NCBI RefSeq assembly: GCF_000369405.1 | Contig: NZ_KB850000.1 | Span: 248,001 to 312,000 of the forward strand | Direction: 5' to 3' | DNA length: 64,000 nucleotides | From: Acinetobacter sp. ANC 3929 | GTDB lineage: Bacteria; Pseudomonadota; Gammaproteobacteria; Pseudomonadales; Moraxellaceae | In this document: positions 37,434-46,745 of the stretch, piece after piece | How positions within the stretch are numbered: position 1 is the stretch's first letter | How the letters are laid out: the number at the start of each line of letters is the position of its first letter | Program-made: the position numbers and the translations under genes | The notes under the pieces: generated by a model | What the model was told of the DNA's origin: nothing | Databases searched by the model: none | Seen by the model: the letters and a program-made list of their open reading frames with translations, nothing else

Positions 37434-39812
37434 CTAGGCTTTCTTGATTTGTTCTTCAGCAAGGAAGAACCACGTATCAAGTACTGAGTCAGGGTTAAGT
37501 GACACAGATTCAATACCTTGTTCCATGAGCCATTTAGCAAGGTCAGGGTGGTCCGAAGGGCCTTGACCACAAATACCAACGTATTTCCCTGCTTTACGGC
37601 AAGCGTGAATTGCCATAGACAGAAGTGCTTTAACTGCTGGGTCACGTTCGTCAAATAAGTGAGATACGATACCAGAGTCGCGGTCAAGGCCAAGTGTTAA
37701 TTGTGTTAAGTCATTTGAACCGATAGAGAAACCATCAAAGTGTTCAAGGAACTGTTCCGCCAATAATGCATTGGTTGGAAGTTCACACATCATGATCACT
37801 TTAAGACCATTCTCACCACGTTTTAAGCCATTCTGAGCGAGGAGTTCGATCACACGTTTTGCTTCAGAAACTGTACGTACGAATGGGATCATGATTTGGA
37901 TATTGGTTAAACCCATTTCATCACGCGCTTTTTTCAAAGCACGGCATTCAAGTTCAAAACAGTCACGGAAGTTGTCAGATACATAGCGACTTGCACCACG
38001 GAAGCCCAGCATTGGGTTTTCTTCTTCTGGCTCGTATAACTTACCACCAATTAAGTTTGCATATTCATTTGACTTAAAGTCCGACATACGCACGATCACT
38101 GGTTTTCCTGCAAATGCAGCAGCAAGTGTTGAAATACCTTCAACTAACTTTTCCACGTAAAACTCGATTGGAGAAGAGTAGCCTGCAGTGCGTGCCATAA
38201 CTGCAGCACGTGTTTCGCGCGGTAAGCTTTCAATATTTAATAAAGCTTTTGGATGCACACCGATCATACGGTTAATGATGAACTCAAGACGTGCAAGGCC
38301 AATACCTTCATTCGGGATTTGAGCGAAATCAAATGCACGGTCAGGGTTGCCGACGTTCATCATAATTTTGAACGGTAGTGATGGCATTGAATGAATGGAG
38401 TTACGTTGAACTTCAAAGTCCAATGCACCTTCATAAATAAAGCCTGTATCACCTTCAGCACATGAAACAGTCACTTCTTGACCGTCGGTCAGTACTTCTG
38501 TGGCATTACCACAACCGACGATTGCAGGTACGCCTAACTCACGCGCAATAATTGCTGCGTGACATGTACGACCACCACGGTTAGTAACGATTGCAGCAGC
38601 GCGCTTCATCACTGGTTCCCAATCTGGGTCAGTCATGTCAGATACAAGTACGTCACCGTCCTGAACCTTATCCATTTCTTTAATAGACGTTACAACACGC
38701 ACTTTACCTGAACCAATGCGTTGACCGATTGAACGACCTTCACAGATGACCGTACCACGTTGTTTTAATAAGTAACGTTCCATAGTACCGACATTTTGAC
38801 GGCTTTTTACAGTTTCAGGACGTGCTTGAACAATATAGATTTGACCATCATCGCCATCTTTTGCCCACTCGATGTCCATCGGTGAGCCATAGTGTTGTTC
38901 GATGATTAAGGCTTGTTTTGCCAATTCATGTAATTCGTGATCATTTAATGCAAACTGTTGACGTTCTGGTTTTTCAACATCAACCACAACAACTGATTTA
39001 CCCGCAGCACCTTCTTCACCATAAATCATTTTTTGGTGTTTAGAACCGAGGTTGCGACGTAAAACCGAGTGTTTGCCAGCATTTAATAGCGGTTTGGATA
39101 AGTAGAATTCATCAGGGTTTACAGCACCTTGAACAACCATTTCGCCTAAACCGTAAGATGCAGTAATAAAGACGACATCACGGAAACCTGATTCTGTATC
39201 AAGCGTAAACATGACACCCGCAGCACCTGTTTCAGAGCGAACCATACGTTGTACGCCAGCAGAAAGTGCAACAACACTATGTTCAAAACCTTGGTGTACA
39301 CGGTAAGCAATTGCGCGGTCATTATAAAGTGAAGCAAAAACTTCTTTGATCGCAATAAGAACGTTATCAATGCCACGGATGTTCAAAAAAGTTTCTTGTT
39401 GCCCTGCAAAAGACGCATCTGGTAAATCTTCAGCCGTCGCAGAAGAGCGTACAGCAACAGCGATATCTGGGTTACCGTTTGAAAGTGCAGCAAAAGCTTC
39501 GCGAATTTCTTGTTCTAATGTCGCAGTCAGCGGAGTTTCAACAATCCAATTACGGATTTTTGCACCCGTTTCAGCAAGTGCATTTACATCTTCTACATTC
39601 AGCTGAACAAGTTCAGCCTGAATGCGAGCGTTTAAGCCGCTTTGATCCAAGAACTCACGATAGGCAGCAGCAGTAGTTGCAAAGCCACCAGGTACCGATA
39701 CACCAGCATTGGATAAATGGCTGATCATTTCACCCAGAGATGAGTTTTTCCCACCTACGAGCTCGACATCGTGTTTTCCTAATTTTTCCAGACCGATTAC
39801 GCGCGCTTCCAA
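37434..39812 (-). CDS. ppsA: Phosphoenolpyruvate synthase
   Basis: A 792-residue enzyme turning pyruvate and ATP into PEP, AMP and phosphate for gluconeogenesis. Domains in order: ATP-binding ([34 protein letters not shown]), the swivelling phosphohistidine domain with the catalytic His in [21 protein letters not shown], and the PEP-binding barrel ([27 protein letters not shown], and Cys in [11 protein letters not shown]). The start is a TTG eight bases after GGAG. Regulated by the divergent ppsR product, which phosphorylates the threonine near the catalytic histidine (RTCH). Confidence 0.97.
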   Translation of the reverse strand: MEARVIGLEKLGKHDVELVGGKNSSLGEMISHLSNAGVSVPGGFATTAAAYREFLDQSGLNARIQAELVQLNVEDVNALAETGAKIRNWIVETPLTATLEQEIREAFAALSNGNPDIAVAVRSSATAEDLPDASFAGQQETFLNIRGIDNVLIAIKEVFASLYNDRAIAYRVHQGFEHSVVALSAGVQRMVRSETGAAGVMFTLDTESGFRDVVFITASYGLGEMVVQGAVNPDEFYLSKPLLNAGKHSVLRRNLGSKHQKMIYGEEGAAGKSVVVVDVEKPERQQFALNDHELHELAKQALIIEQHYGSPMDIEWAKDGDDGQIYIVQARPETVKSRQNVGTMERYLLKQRGTVICEGRSIGQRIGSGKVRVVTSIKEMDKVQDGDVLVSDMTDPDWEPVMKRAAAIVTNRGGRTCHAAIIARELGVPAIVGCGNATEVLTDGQEVTVSCAEGDTGFIYEGALDFEVQRNSIHSMPSLPFKIMMNVGNPDRAFDFAQIPNEGIGLARLEFIINRMIGVHPKALLNIESLPRETRAAVMARTAGYSSPIEFYVEKLVEGISTLAAAFAGKPVIVRMSDFKSNEYANLIGGKLYEPEEENPMLGFRGASRYVSDNFRDCFELECRALKKARDEMGLTNIQIMIPFVRTVSEAKRVIELLAQNGLKRGENGLKVIMMCELPTNALLAEQFLEHFDGFSIGSNDLTQLTLGLDRDSGIVSHLFDERDPAVKALLSMAIHACRKAGKYVGICGQGPSDHPDLAKWLMEQGIESVSLNPDSVLDTWFFLAEEQIKKA

Positions 39813-39970
39813 AGTATTTACTCCACTTTTTTTGCAGTATGAATGACCATCATTGGTATGAAATTATACGAAAGTGCTTAGAATTAGTGTTTTACTAAGC
39901 GACAGTCATGTGAGATGAGTTTACTATAAAGATTATAGAGCACTAAGACAAATGTTTGAGGAGAATTTTG

Positions 39971-40807
39971 ATGCCCGAAAGTAAACAAATTAAACGGAGC
40001 GTATTTTTTATTTCAGATGGGACCGCAATCACCGCAGAAACCCTTGGACATTCACTACTTGCGCAATTTCCGAACGTTGATTTTGATATCCATATCATGC
40101 CTTATATTACGACGGAAGAGGCGGCCATGAACGTGGCTGTAGAGATCAATGCATGCCAGAGTAGAGATGGGTCTTTGCCCTTGGTTTTTGATACTTTGGT
40201 TGATCCACATGTCCGTGAAATTATCAATACTGCTAAAGCCGTAAATTTGGATGTTTTTGAGGGCTTAATTAGCAAACTAGAACAAGAAATTGGGGTTCCT
40301 CCGACAACCTTGGTTGGGCAAACCCATGCGGTAACTGATTCTGAATATTATAAAGCACGTATCGATGCAGTGCATTTCGCACTGGATAATGATGATGGGG
40401 CAAGAACACGTCATTACGATAAAGCGGACATTATTTTAATTGGTGTATCACGTTCAGGAAAAACCCCAACCTCAATTTATTTGTCATTACAATTTGGTAT
40501 TCGCGTTGCAAACTATCCTTTGACCGAAGAGGACTTGGATGACAACCGTTTGCCAAAAGTGCTGCGTGAACATAAAAACAAATTGTTTGGTTTGATGATT
40601 GATGCTGAACGTTTGGTGGCGATCCGTAACGAACGTAAAGCGAATAGTCGCTATTCAAGTTTCAGCCAGTGTCAAATGGAATTACGTGCGATTGAAGGGA
40701 TCTATATTTCTGAAGGGATTAAATATTTAAATGTTACGGAAATGTCGATTGAAGAAATCTCGACACGTGTCCTACAGATGACCGGTTTAAAACGTCGTAT
40801 TGGCTAG
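39971..40807 (+). CDS. ppsR: PEP synthase regulatory protein (bifunctional kinase/pyrophosphorylase)
   Basis: A 278-residue DUF299 protein that inactivates PEP synthase by ADP-dependent phosphorylation and restores it by phosphate-dependent dephosphorylation. The start SVFFISDGTAITAETLGHSLL and the nucleotide loop LIGVSRSGKTPTSIYLS are complete. I start it at the ATG at 39971 seven bases after GAGGAG. It is divergent from ppsA, 158 bp apart, so enzyme and regulator share a promoter region. Confidence 0.96.
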   Translation: MPESKQIKRSVFFISDGTAITAETLGHSLLAQFPNVDFDIHIMPYITTEEAAMNVAVEINACQSRDGSLPLVFDTLVDPHVREIINTAKAVNLDVFEGLISKLEQEIGVPPTTLVGQTHAVTDSEYYKARIDAVHFALDNDDGARTRHYDKADIILIGVSRSGKTPTSIYLSLQFGIRVANYPLTEEDLDDNRLPKVLREHKNKLFGLMIDAERLVAIRNERKANSRYSSFSQCQMELRAIEGIYISEGIKYLNVTEMSIEEISTRVLQMTGLKRRIG

Positions 40808-40814
40808 ATGAGAC

Positions 40815-40857
40815 CAGACTACCTCCGTCATCTGGATGGGGGAGTCTGTAATTTTTT
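40815..40857 (+). terminator. Terminator of ppsR
   Basis: CAGACT-A-CCTCC pairs with GGGGG-AGTCTG (one bulged A, one wobble pair) around an 11-base loop, followed by TAA and six T. Confidence 0.75.
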
Positions 40858-41024
40858 GGATCATTTTTATAAGAAAATTTTGACAAAGATCGTTAATTGA
40901 AAATAAATAATTGATATTAAATAATAAAGTTAACCTAACTGATCAGCACTGTAATTGGTGATAATTTTATTGCATTTCTGCTATAATACTGTGATTTAAA
41001 TCTCACTTTTATTGTTGGTGGTCT

Positions 41025-41087
41025 ATGGCTTTTATTGCAACTGAATATCTTGATAGAAAGAGTTCTGTTTGGAACAGAAGTCTGTGA
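41025..41087 (+). CDS. Possible 20-residue upstream ORF coupled to the GGDEF-EAL gene
   Basis: MAFIATEYLDRKSSVWNRSL begins at an ATG at 41025 and ends at TGA 41085-41087, overlapping an in-frame GTG of the following gene as GTGA. A GGTGG sequence lies close before the ATG. It could be a translated leader peptide; it could also be chance. Confidence 0.25.
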   Translation: MAFIATEYLDRKSSVWNRSL

Positions 41088-43162
41088 ACTTGGCCATCCC
41101 TTTTCACTCTAATTATCAACTGAGTGAGGCCCAACAAAATATTTTTAATCGTATTCCGAGTCTGGTCTGGCTACTCTCTGAGTATGGTGATGCGTATTTT
41201 TTTAATAGTTTAAGCCAAGAATATATCGGTTTTAACGACCTAGGACATTTTGCAAAAGACTGGATCGATTTAATCCATTCAGAAGATCGAGCAATCTTCC
41301 AAAGTGAGTGGCGGCAAGCATTTACTTATAAATCCCCCTTTCAAATTGAATGTCGATTAAAACATCAGTCTGGTGCATATCGCTGGTTTTTATTGTCGGC
41401 AAAATTCGTAGAAGCTAATCCAGAAGAAAGGGCGCACTGGTTTATTAACAGCGTTGACATCCACGAAACCAAGCAGTATCAACAGAACTTAGTCCAGTGT
41501 ATCAATGCCCAAACCAACATGTTGGATAATAGTGTTGATTGTATAAAATTATTAGAAGCAGATGGTTCCTTACTGCATGTAAATAAAACGGGGTGTATCG
41601 CACTCAATATCCCTCAAAGCCAAAATAGCTTTGGTATGAAGTGGGCCGAGCTGTTACCTGTCGAAATAAGATCCAAGGCGAGTTATGCCTTAAAAACGGC
41701 ATTAAAAGGGAAGGCTGCACGTTTTCGTGGCATGAGTGGTGAAGGGGCTGAAAGACAATATTGGGATAATTTGCTTACGCCGATATTAAATGATAAGGGG
41801 CAGACCGTGCAGGTTCTATGTCTGTCTCGCGATGTGACCGCACAAAGACAAACTGAAATCCAATTACAGATCTCAAGTGAATTGGATGATTTAACAGGAT
41901 TGTATAATCGTCGTTTCTTCAAACTACAACTCAAACGCTCACTACTTCGCCATAAAAAAGGCGAAAAGCTCCTTGGCTTGATGCTGTTGGATTTAGATTA
42001 CTTTAAACATGTGAATGATACGCTTGGCCACGCAGCTGGAGATCATTTACTTCGGGTCTTGTCTAAGCGAATAGAAAATATTTTGCCTGAACATACTTTT
42101 GTTGCTCGTTTAGGTGGTGATGAGTTTGCTATCGTCGTAAATGGAATCGAGACACAAATAGAGCTAGAAAAAATTGCTGTTGATGTCAGTCGACAATTAG
42201 AAGCTCCAATTATGTATGCGGGTAATTTGATTAATGGCAGTATGAGTATTGGTTGCGCGATTTATCCACGAGATGCCAAAGATTCAGCCAATTTAATGAA
42301 GTGTGCAGATACTGCACTCAATGATTTGAAGGCGGCTGGGCGTGGAGGTTTTCGCATGTTCAACCAGCAGATGCAAGTTGCAGCTCAAAACATTGCGATT
42401 CAATTAAATGATGCACGTCATATTATTCGTGATGACCTTATTGTTCCATTCTATCAACCCAAGGTGCGTCTGGAGGATGCGAAGGTAGTTGGTTTCGAGG
42501 CATTATTGCGTTGGCAGACGGAAGATCAGCATATCCATTCACCTTGTAATATTGAACAGGCATTTCAAGACTACATTCTGGCGACAAAAATCAGCGATGC
42601 GATGCAGAATAAGGTTTTTAAAAATATTGCAGCTTGGATAGCGCAAGGATTGGATGTCGTTCCTGTTTCAATCAATGCAGCACCAGTCGAGTTTCTGAAA
42701 GACAATTATGCTGAGCGTTTACTACACCGTTTAAATGCCTACAAAATTCCCCATCATTTAGTAGAAATAGAAATTACTGAGCATATATTGGATGATCGTG
42801 GTTCTGACTATGTGATCCGAGCATTAAATTTATTGAAACAACAAGGCGTGAAAATAGCATTGGATGATTTTGGTACGGGGCATTCTTCGTTAACCCGTTT
42901 ACGGGACTACCCCGTAGATTGTTTAAAAATTGATTGTGATTTTATTCGTCAAATGAATGATGATGAGGCGATTTTAGCAATTGTACAGGCGATCATTGCG
43001 TTGGGACCAAAACTGTCGTTGGATATTGTTGCGGAAGGCATTGAGAACAGTGAACAATTAGAACTATTAAAATCTTCTGGATGCTCCATCGGACAAGGCT
43101 TTCTGTTTAGTCGCGCAGTGAACGCAGAACAAGCCACACAGATGCTCCAAGCTGGACTTTAA
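41069..43162 (+). CDS. PAS-PAS-GGDEF-EAL cyclic-di-GMP signalling protein
   Basis: A 697-residue cytoplasmic protein with two PAS sensor domains (about residues 20-135 and 145-260), a GGDEF domain (DDLTGLYNRRFFKLQLKRSL, active site ARLGGDEFAIV) and an EAL domain (FEALLRW, EITEHILDDRG, ALDDFGTGHSSLTRLRDYP, LKIDCDFI, AEGIE). Both catalytic signatures look complete, so it may make or break cyclic-di-GMP according to its PAS ligand. The start is ambiguous: a TTG at 41069 six bases after AAAGAG, or a GTG at 41084 overlapping a short upstream ORF. It stands alone between ppsR and a convergent oxidoreductase. Confidence 0.93.
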   Translation: MEQKSVNLAIPFHSNYQLSEAQQNIFNRIPSLVWLLSEYGDAYFFNSLSQEYIGFNDLGHFAKDWIDLIHSEDRAIFQSEWRQAFTYKSPFQIECRLKHQSGAYRWFLLSAKFVEANPEERAHWFINSVDIHETKQYQQNLVQCINAQTNMLDNSVDCIKLLEADGSLLHVNKTGCIALNIPQSQNSFGMKWAELLPVEIRSKASYALKTALKGKAARFRGMSGEGAERQYWDNLLTPILNDKGQTVQVLCLSRDVTAQRQTEIQLQISSELDDLTGLYNRRFFKLQLKRSLLRHKKGEKLLGLMLLDLDYFKHVNDTLGHAAGDHLLRVLSKRIENILPEHTFVARLGGDEFAIVVNGIETQIELEKIAVDVSRQLEAPIMYAGNLINGSMSIGCAIYPRDAKDSANLMKCADTALNDLKAAGRGGFRMFNQQMQVAAQNIAIQLNDARHIIRDDLIVPFYQPKVRLEDAKVVGFEALLRWQTEDQHIHSPCNIEQAFQDYILATKISDAMQNKVFKNIAAWIAQGLDVVPVSINAAPVEFLKDNYAERLLHRLNAYKIPHHLVEIEITEHILDDRGSDYVIRALNLLKQQGVKIALDDFGTGHSSLTRLRDYPVDCLKIDCDFIRQMNDDEAILAIVQAIIALGPKLSLDIVAEGIENSEQLELLKSSGCSIGQGFLFSRAVNAEQATQMLQAGL

Positions 43163-43171
43163 ATGGATGAT

Positions 43172-43211
43172 GAATCTACAAGGTTGACCGGAAAATAAAC
43201 CTTGTAGATTC
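43172..43211. terminator. Perfect 14-bp hairpin between convergent genes
   Basis: GAATCTACAAGGTT pairs with its exact complement around 12 bases, 10 bases after the GGDEF-EAL stop and 12 before the oxidoreductase stop. It lacks a T tract on both strands, so it is either a factor-assisted end or a transcript-stabilising stem. Confidence 0.7.
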
Positions 43212-43222
43212 CAGCAATAAGC

Positions 43223-44224
43223 TTAGTTGCCTTTTATGTCCATCAATAGACTAAAGTTTTCCAAGCGTTTTTGCGTGTCATAAATATCGCAGGTGAAGAT
43301 AAATTCATCGACATCATATTGCGCAGCGATTTTATTTAAACCTGCTTGAACGGTTGCTTGGGAACCAATTTGCGCCATGGCATAAAAATTCTGAATCGCC
43401 ATTTGTTCAGCGCTATTGGCAAGACCTTCAGTGGAGTCAATTGGTGGTTTTAGCTTTAAGCTATGGCCACGAATCAGATTCAAAATACGCTGATATGAAC
43501 TGGTTGCCAAATACTGGGCTTCTTCATCGCTTGCAGCTACGACTGTTGGGACACCCATCGAGACATAAGGTTTATCCAGATATTCAGAAGCTTGGAAATT
43601 ATCACGATAAATGTCGATCGCCTGACCTAACATTCTTGGCGCAAAATGAGAGGCAAAAGAATAAGGCAGGCCAAGTTTTGCGGCCAACTGGGCACTGAAT
43701 AAACTTGAGCCGAGTAACCAAACTGGAACATGTGTATTTTGACCTGGTGTAGCAATAATTCTCTGATTGGGTTGTGGTGCTTTGAAATATTGTAAAATTT
43801 CCATCACATCTTGAGGGAATTGGTCCTCAGTTTCCTGTCGACCTCGACGCAGTGCGCGCATTGTCATCTGGTCTGTTCCAGGTGCGCGGCCTAAACCGAG
43901 TTCAAAACGATTTGGATAGAGTGTAGCCAGTGTTCCAAACTGTTCTGCAACCACTAATGGTGCATGGTTTGGCAGCATGATACCGCCAGAGCCCAAACGG
44001 ATATGTTGTGTATTTGCGGCAATAAATCCTAATAAAACTGCTGTAGCCGAACTGGCGATCCCGTCCATATTATGATGTTCAGCCAACCAAAACCGCTCAT
44101 AACCTAACTGTTCCGCATGTTGTGCGAGTTCTAATGCATGACGGAGAGAAAACTCAATACTCTTGTCATCTCGTACGGGAGCGAGTTCTAGGATAGAGAA
44201 CTTTATATCTTTTAATGATTTCAT
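43223..44224 (-). CDS. Luciferase-like FMN-dependent monooxygenase (MsnO8-type)
   Basis: A 333-residue TIM-barrel flavin monooxygenase of the bacterial luciferase superfamily. Seen are [63 protein letters not shown] and [16 protein letters not shown], the standard core. The substrate is unknown. The start is the ATG at 44224 with only a weak GAGAC-like site. It has two identical-armed inverted repeats in its promoter, so it is likely under tight control, but no regulator gene is adjacent. Confidence 0.9.
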   Translation of the reverse strand: MKSLKDIKFSILELAPVRDDKSIEFSLRHALELAQHAEQLGYERFWLAEHHNMDGIASSATAVLLGFIAANTQHIRLGSGGIMLPNHAPLVVAEQFGTLATLYPNRFELGLGRAPGTDQMTMRALRRGRQETEDQFPQDVMEILQYFKAPQPNQRIIATPGQNTHVPVWLLGSSLFSAQLAAKLGLPYSFASHFAPRMLGQAIDIYRDNFQASEYLDKPYVSMGVPTVVAASDEEAQYLATSSYQRILNLIRGHSLKLKPPIDSTEGLANSAEQMAIQNFYAMAQIGSQATVQAGLNKIAAQYDVDEFIFTCDIYDTQKRLENFSLLMDIKGN

Positions 44225-44242
44225 CGTGGTGTCTCAAAGCTA

Positions 44243-44264
44243 TATATCGAAATAATACGATATA
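44243..44264 (-). promoter_or_regulatory. Operator 1 of the luciferase-like gene
   Basis: TATATCG, eight bases, CGATATA: a perfect seven-base dyad, 19 bp before the start codon. Confidence 0.6.
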
Positions 44265-44276
44265 AGTTGGACTTTG

Positions 44277-44298
44277 TATATCGTTTTAGATCGATATA
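44277..44298 (-). promoter_or_regulatory. Operator 2 of the luciferase-like gene
   Basis: A second TATATCG-N8-CGATATA dyad with the same arms and the same spacing as operator 1, 34 bp further from the gene. The spacer sequences differ (AAATAATA and TTTTAGAT). Confidence 0.6.
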
Positions 44299-44316
44299 TT
44301 GTTTTCATAACCAAAT

Positions 44317-44338
44317 AAAAAAAGCACCCGAAGGTGCT
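44317..44338 (-). terminator. Terminator of the glycine-zipper gene
   Basis: On the minus strand AGCACC, TTCG loop, GGTGCT and seven T, 21 bases after the stop codon. Confidence 0.92.
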
Positions 44339-44359
44339 AAAGGGGTAAACCCGATTGAA

Positions 44360-44872
44360 TTAACGATTTTTGTACCAACCACGGTGACGACCATTGTCAT
44401 GACGGTAGCTTTCACGGGAATTGTAATAGCGGCGGTCATCATAAGAACGACGGTTATCGTAACGGCGGTCATAGCGACGATCATCGTAACGTCGATCAGC
44501 ATCGCGGTCCTGACCAACTTTTTGACCTAAAGCTGCACCACCAGCTGCACCGAGTGCTGCACCTATATAACCACCATTGCTTCCACCCATATTACGGCCA
44601 ACGGTATAACCTCCCACACCACCTAAACCACCACCAATGGCAGCTTCAGTACGATCACGTCGATTACTCGATGCAGCTGCACCGCCAGCACCACCGATTG
44701 CAGAGCCAATCATTGCACCAGTATCACCACCAAGTTGTTTTCCTAAGGCGGTACCAACCACACTTCCTAGAGCAGAGGTTGCTGCTACACGCGTTGTATT
44801 ATCTGCATGTGCAACGGTCATCATTGAAGACGCTGCTAAGATCACGCTACATAACCACATATTCGATTTCAT
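44360..44872 (-). CDS. Glycine-zipper periplasmic or outer-membrane protein
   Basis: A 170-residue protein with a signal peptide (cut near AHADNT), then a glycine-zipper domain (LGSVVGTALGKQLGGDTGAM, SAIGGAGGAAASS, AAIGGGLGGVGGYTVG and AALGAAGGAALGQKVG, about residues 35-120), and a C-terminal tail dominated by Arg, Asp and Tyr (repeats of DDRRYDRRYD type). Such proteins sit in or on the outer membrane; the exact role is unknown. The low-complexity tail is encoded by short degenerate CGTTAYGAT-type repeats. It has its own strong terminator. Confidence 0.8.
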   Translation of the reverse strand: MKSNMWLCSVILAASSMMTVAHADNTTRVAATSALGSVVGTALGKQLGGDTGAMIGSAIGGAGGAAASSNRRDRTEAAIGGGLGGVGGYTVGRNMGGSNGGYIGAALGAAGGAALGQKVGQDRDADRRYDDRRYDRRYDNRRSYDDRRYYNSRESYRHDNGRHRGWYKNR

Positions 44873-45118
44873 GCTGAAACTCCTTATCCATTCTTTTGGA
44901 CAATATTCTTTTTGCTTGTGACAAATCTAACAAGACTTTTGAGTGAAAATATGGAGTGCAATATCTAGATTGAGAGTGTTTGACGAGGGTTTTGTTGGTG
45001 TTCTATAACAAATGAAGAGATTGTGGATAAATTATAAAAATAAAGAATGAATAGGCTACGAGCAACGGCCTGCGGTTTAATCGAGTACAATGAGCGCAGT
45101 TTCAATTAGGATTTATTT

Positions 45119-45832
45119 ATGCTGCTGGAAAAAATTTTGCAATCACAAGGCTTTGGTTCACGTAAGTATTGTCAGCAGTTAATTAAAAACGGTTCTGTTC
45201 AGATTGAAAATCAGGTCTGTGATAATCCGAAACAGAATTTCAAGACTGATCAACTGGTCTTTCAGGTATTTGGTGAAGAATACCTATTTCGAGAGCATGT
45301 CTATATTGTTTTGAATAAACCGCAAGGTTATGAATGTTCACATCAAGCCACACATCACAAAAGCGTATTCAGTCTTTTTCCTGAAATTCTAATGCATCGT
45401 GGAATTCAGTGTGTGGGCCGTCTAGATCAAGATACCACAGGTCTATTATTGCTGACTGATGATGGACAATATCTACAGGCCTTAACACATCCACGTAAAC
45501 ACGTACCCAAAGTTTATCATGTGACCACTGCAGATCCTGTGACGGCTGAACAGCAACAGGGGTTAGTGCAAGGTGTCGAGCTGCGTAATGAGAAAGGTAC
45601 CTATGCTGCTACGGATGTGCAATTATTCTCAGAGCATCAAATTGCAATGACTATTCACCAAGGTGTTTACCATCAGGTGAAACGGATGCTGGCCGCTGTT
45701 GGAAATAAAGTTGAAGTCCTGCATCGTCATCAAGTGGGTTTACTCGAACTTCCTGATTTGGAGGAGGGAGAATGGATGTACTTAAGCCCTGCGCAAAAAC
45801 AGTTAAGTCAAAACATCGCTTTAGATGAATGA
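45119..45832 (+). CDS. rsuA: Small-subunit rRNA pseudouridine synthase, RsuA-like
   Basis: A 237-residue enzyme with an N-terminal S4 RNA-binding domain (LLEKILQSQGFGSRKYCQQL) and a catalytic domain with the nucleophile Asp in CVGRLDQDTTGLLLLTDDG. E. coli RsuA modifies U516 of 16S rRNA; the S4 domain, IVLNKPQGYECSH and the C-terminal HQVKRMLAAVGNKVEVLHR support this subfamily. TTAGGA stands seven bases before the ATG. It ends directly beside the stop of the convergent GNAT gene. Confidence 0.9.
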   Translation: MLLEKILQSQGFGSRKYCQQLIKNGSVQIENQVCDNPKQNFKTDQLVFQVFGEEYLFREHVYIVLNKPQGYECSHQATHHKSVFSLFPEILMHRGIQCVGRLDQDTTGLLLLTDDGQYLQALTHPRKHVPKVYHVTTADPVTAEQQQGLVQGVELRNEKGTYAATDVQLFSEHQIAMTIHQGVYHQVKRMLAAVGNKVEVLHRHQVGLLELPDLEEGEWMYLSPAQKQLSQNIALDE

Positions 45833-46276
45833 TTACTTTAAAAAACAATGAAAGGTTTTGAACTCACTGTCTTGAATAAAGCCCATCTGTTCGTATAGGC
45901 GGTGAGATTGATAATTATTTTTTTGGGTTTCCAGGCTGATACGCTGTGCATTTTCATGACGTGCAAATAAAATCGCAGTATCAATCAATTGCTTTGCTGC
46001 ACCTTGTTTCCGATAAGAGGGGGTGACATAAACATCATCGAGAATATAGTAGGTTTCACAAGCCACAGAAGAAAATGCAAGGTAGAGTAATACAAAGCCT
46101 GTAAATACATCGTCTTTAACATGAATGAAAATGACACTGTCTTTATTGTCGAAGCGGTGCTTTAAAAACTGATACGATTGTTCAATATTTGAGGATGCAC
46201 CGTAGAACTGACGGTATTCGTCAAACAAGACAGCAAGTTGATGAAGATCTTCCTTTGTTGCTCGCTTAACAATCAT
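45833..46276 (-). CDS. GNAT family acetyltransferase
   Basis: A 147-residue acetyltransferase with the fold in order: IVKRATKEDLHQLAVLFDEY, the beta-4 region ETYYILDDVYVTPSYRKQGAAKQLI with the acetyl-CoA loop RKQGAA, and the C-terminal QKNNYQSHRLYEQMGFIQDS. The acceptor is unknown. AAGGATGG precedes the ATG. The next gene upstream on the same strand, 99 bp away, encodes a DinJ-like antitoxin; a toxin-antitoxin link is conceivable but not supported by close spacing. Confidence 0.87.
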   Translation of the reverse strand: MIVKRATKEDLHQLAVLFDEYRQFYGASSNIEQSYQFLKHRFDNKDSVIFIHVKDDVFTGFVLLYLAFSSVACETYYILDDVYVTPSYRKQGAAKQLIDTAILFARHENAQRISLETQKNNYQSHRLYEQMGFIQDSEFKTFHCFLK

Positions 46277-46375
46277 TCCTGTCCATCCTTACGCTTATTA
46301 ATTTTATTAGGACTGTCAGAATAGCGAAAAAAATTCAGCTTAAAAAATAAAAACTTGTTTATAAATGCAACATTG

Positions 46376-46684
46376 TTAAGTTTTGTCACTTTCGCCAAGA
46401 AGTGCATTCAACTCTTCAAACAGGTCTTCATGATCATCTTCAATTTCGACAGAAGATGGATTTTCAGTACTGGCTGCTGCTTTTGATTTGCGCAGTTTCA
46501 GTAACTGTTCCATGTTGATGTTCTGATTCTCAATTGCGAACGGAATCGACTTGGTGAGTACCACTTGTTTAAAGAAAAGACGAACGGCTTGAGCAGGGGA
46601 GATACCCAACTGTTTAAACACTGCAAAAGCTTGCTTCTTTTCCTGTGAATCGAGGCGAACCTGATAAACTTCTGTTTTTCGCAT
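46376..46684 (-). CDS. RelB/DinJ-like antitoxin without an adjacent toxin
   Basis: A 102-residue protein with an N-terminal ribbon-helix-helix domain of RelB/DinJ type: MRKTEVYQVRLDSQEKKQAF, FKQLGISPAQAVRLFFKQV and the typical KSIPF ending of helix 2. The C-terminal half is charged (ENPSSVEIEDDHEDLFEEL) and longer than in DinJ. I start it at the ATG at 46684. No YafQ/RelE toxin lies on either side: downstream is a GNAT gene, upstream an RluA-type enzyme. It may be a solitary DNA-binding regulator. Confidence 0.75.
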   Translation of the reverse strand: MRKTEVYQVRLDSQEKKQAFAVFKQLGISPAQAVRLFFKQVVLTKSIPFAIENQNINMEQLLKLRKSKAAASTENPSSVEIEDDHEDLFEELNALLGESDKT

Positions 46685-46745
46685 GAAGAATAAGACCAAA
46701 TATTTTTAGTTATCGTCATGTATTTTAAACCATTGCAATGTAATT

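Noticed and set aside
44267..44530. Hydrophobic plus-strand frame running from the luciferase-gene operators into the glycine-zipper gene
   Set aside because: Its threonine/valine/isoleucine repeats are the reverse reading of the arginine/aspartate tail repeats, and it crosses a terminator.
46277..46375. A toxin gene partner for the DinJ-like antitoxin
   Set aside because: The 99-bp gap holds no ORF of toxin length with a ribosome site on either strand.
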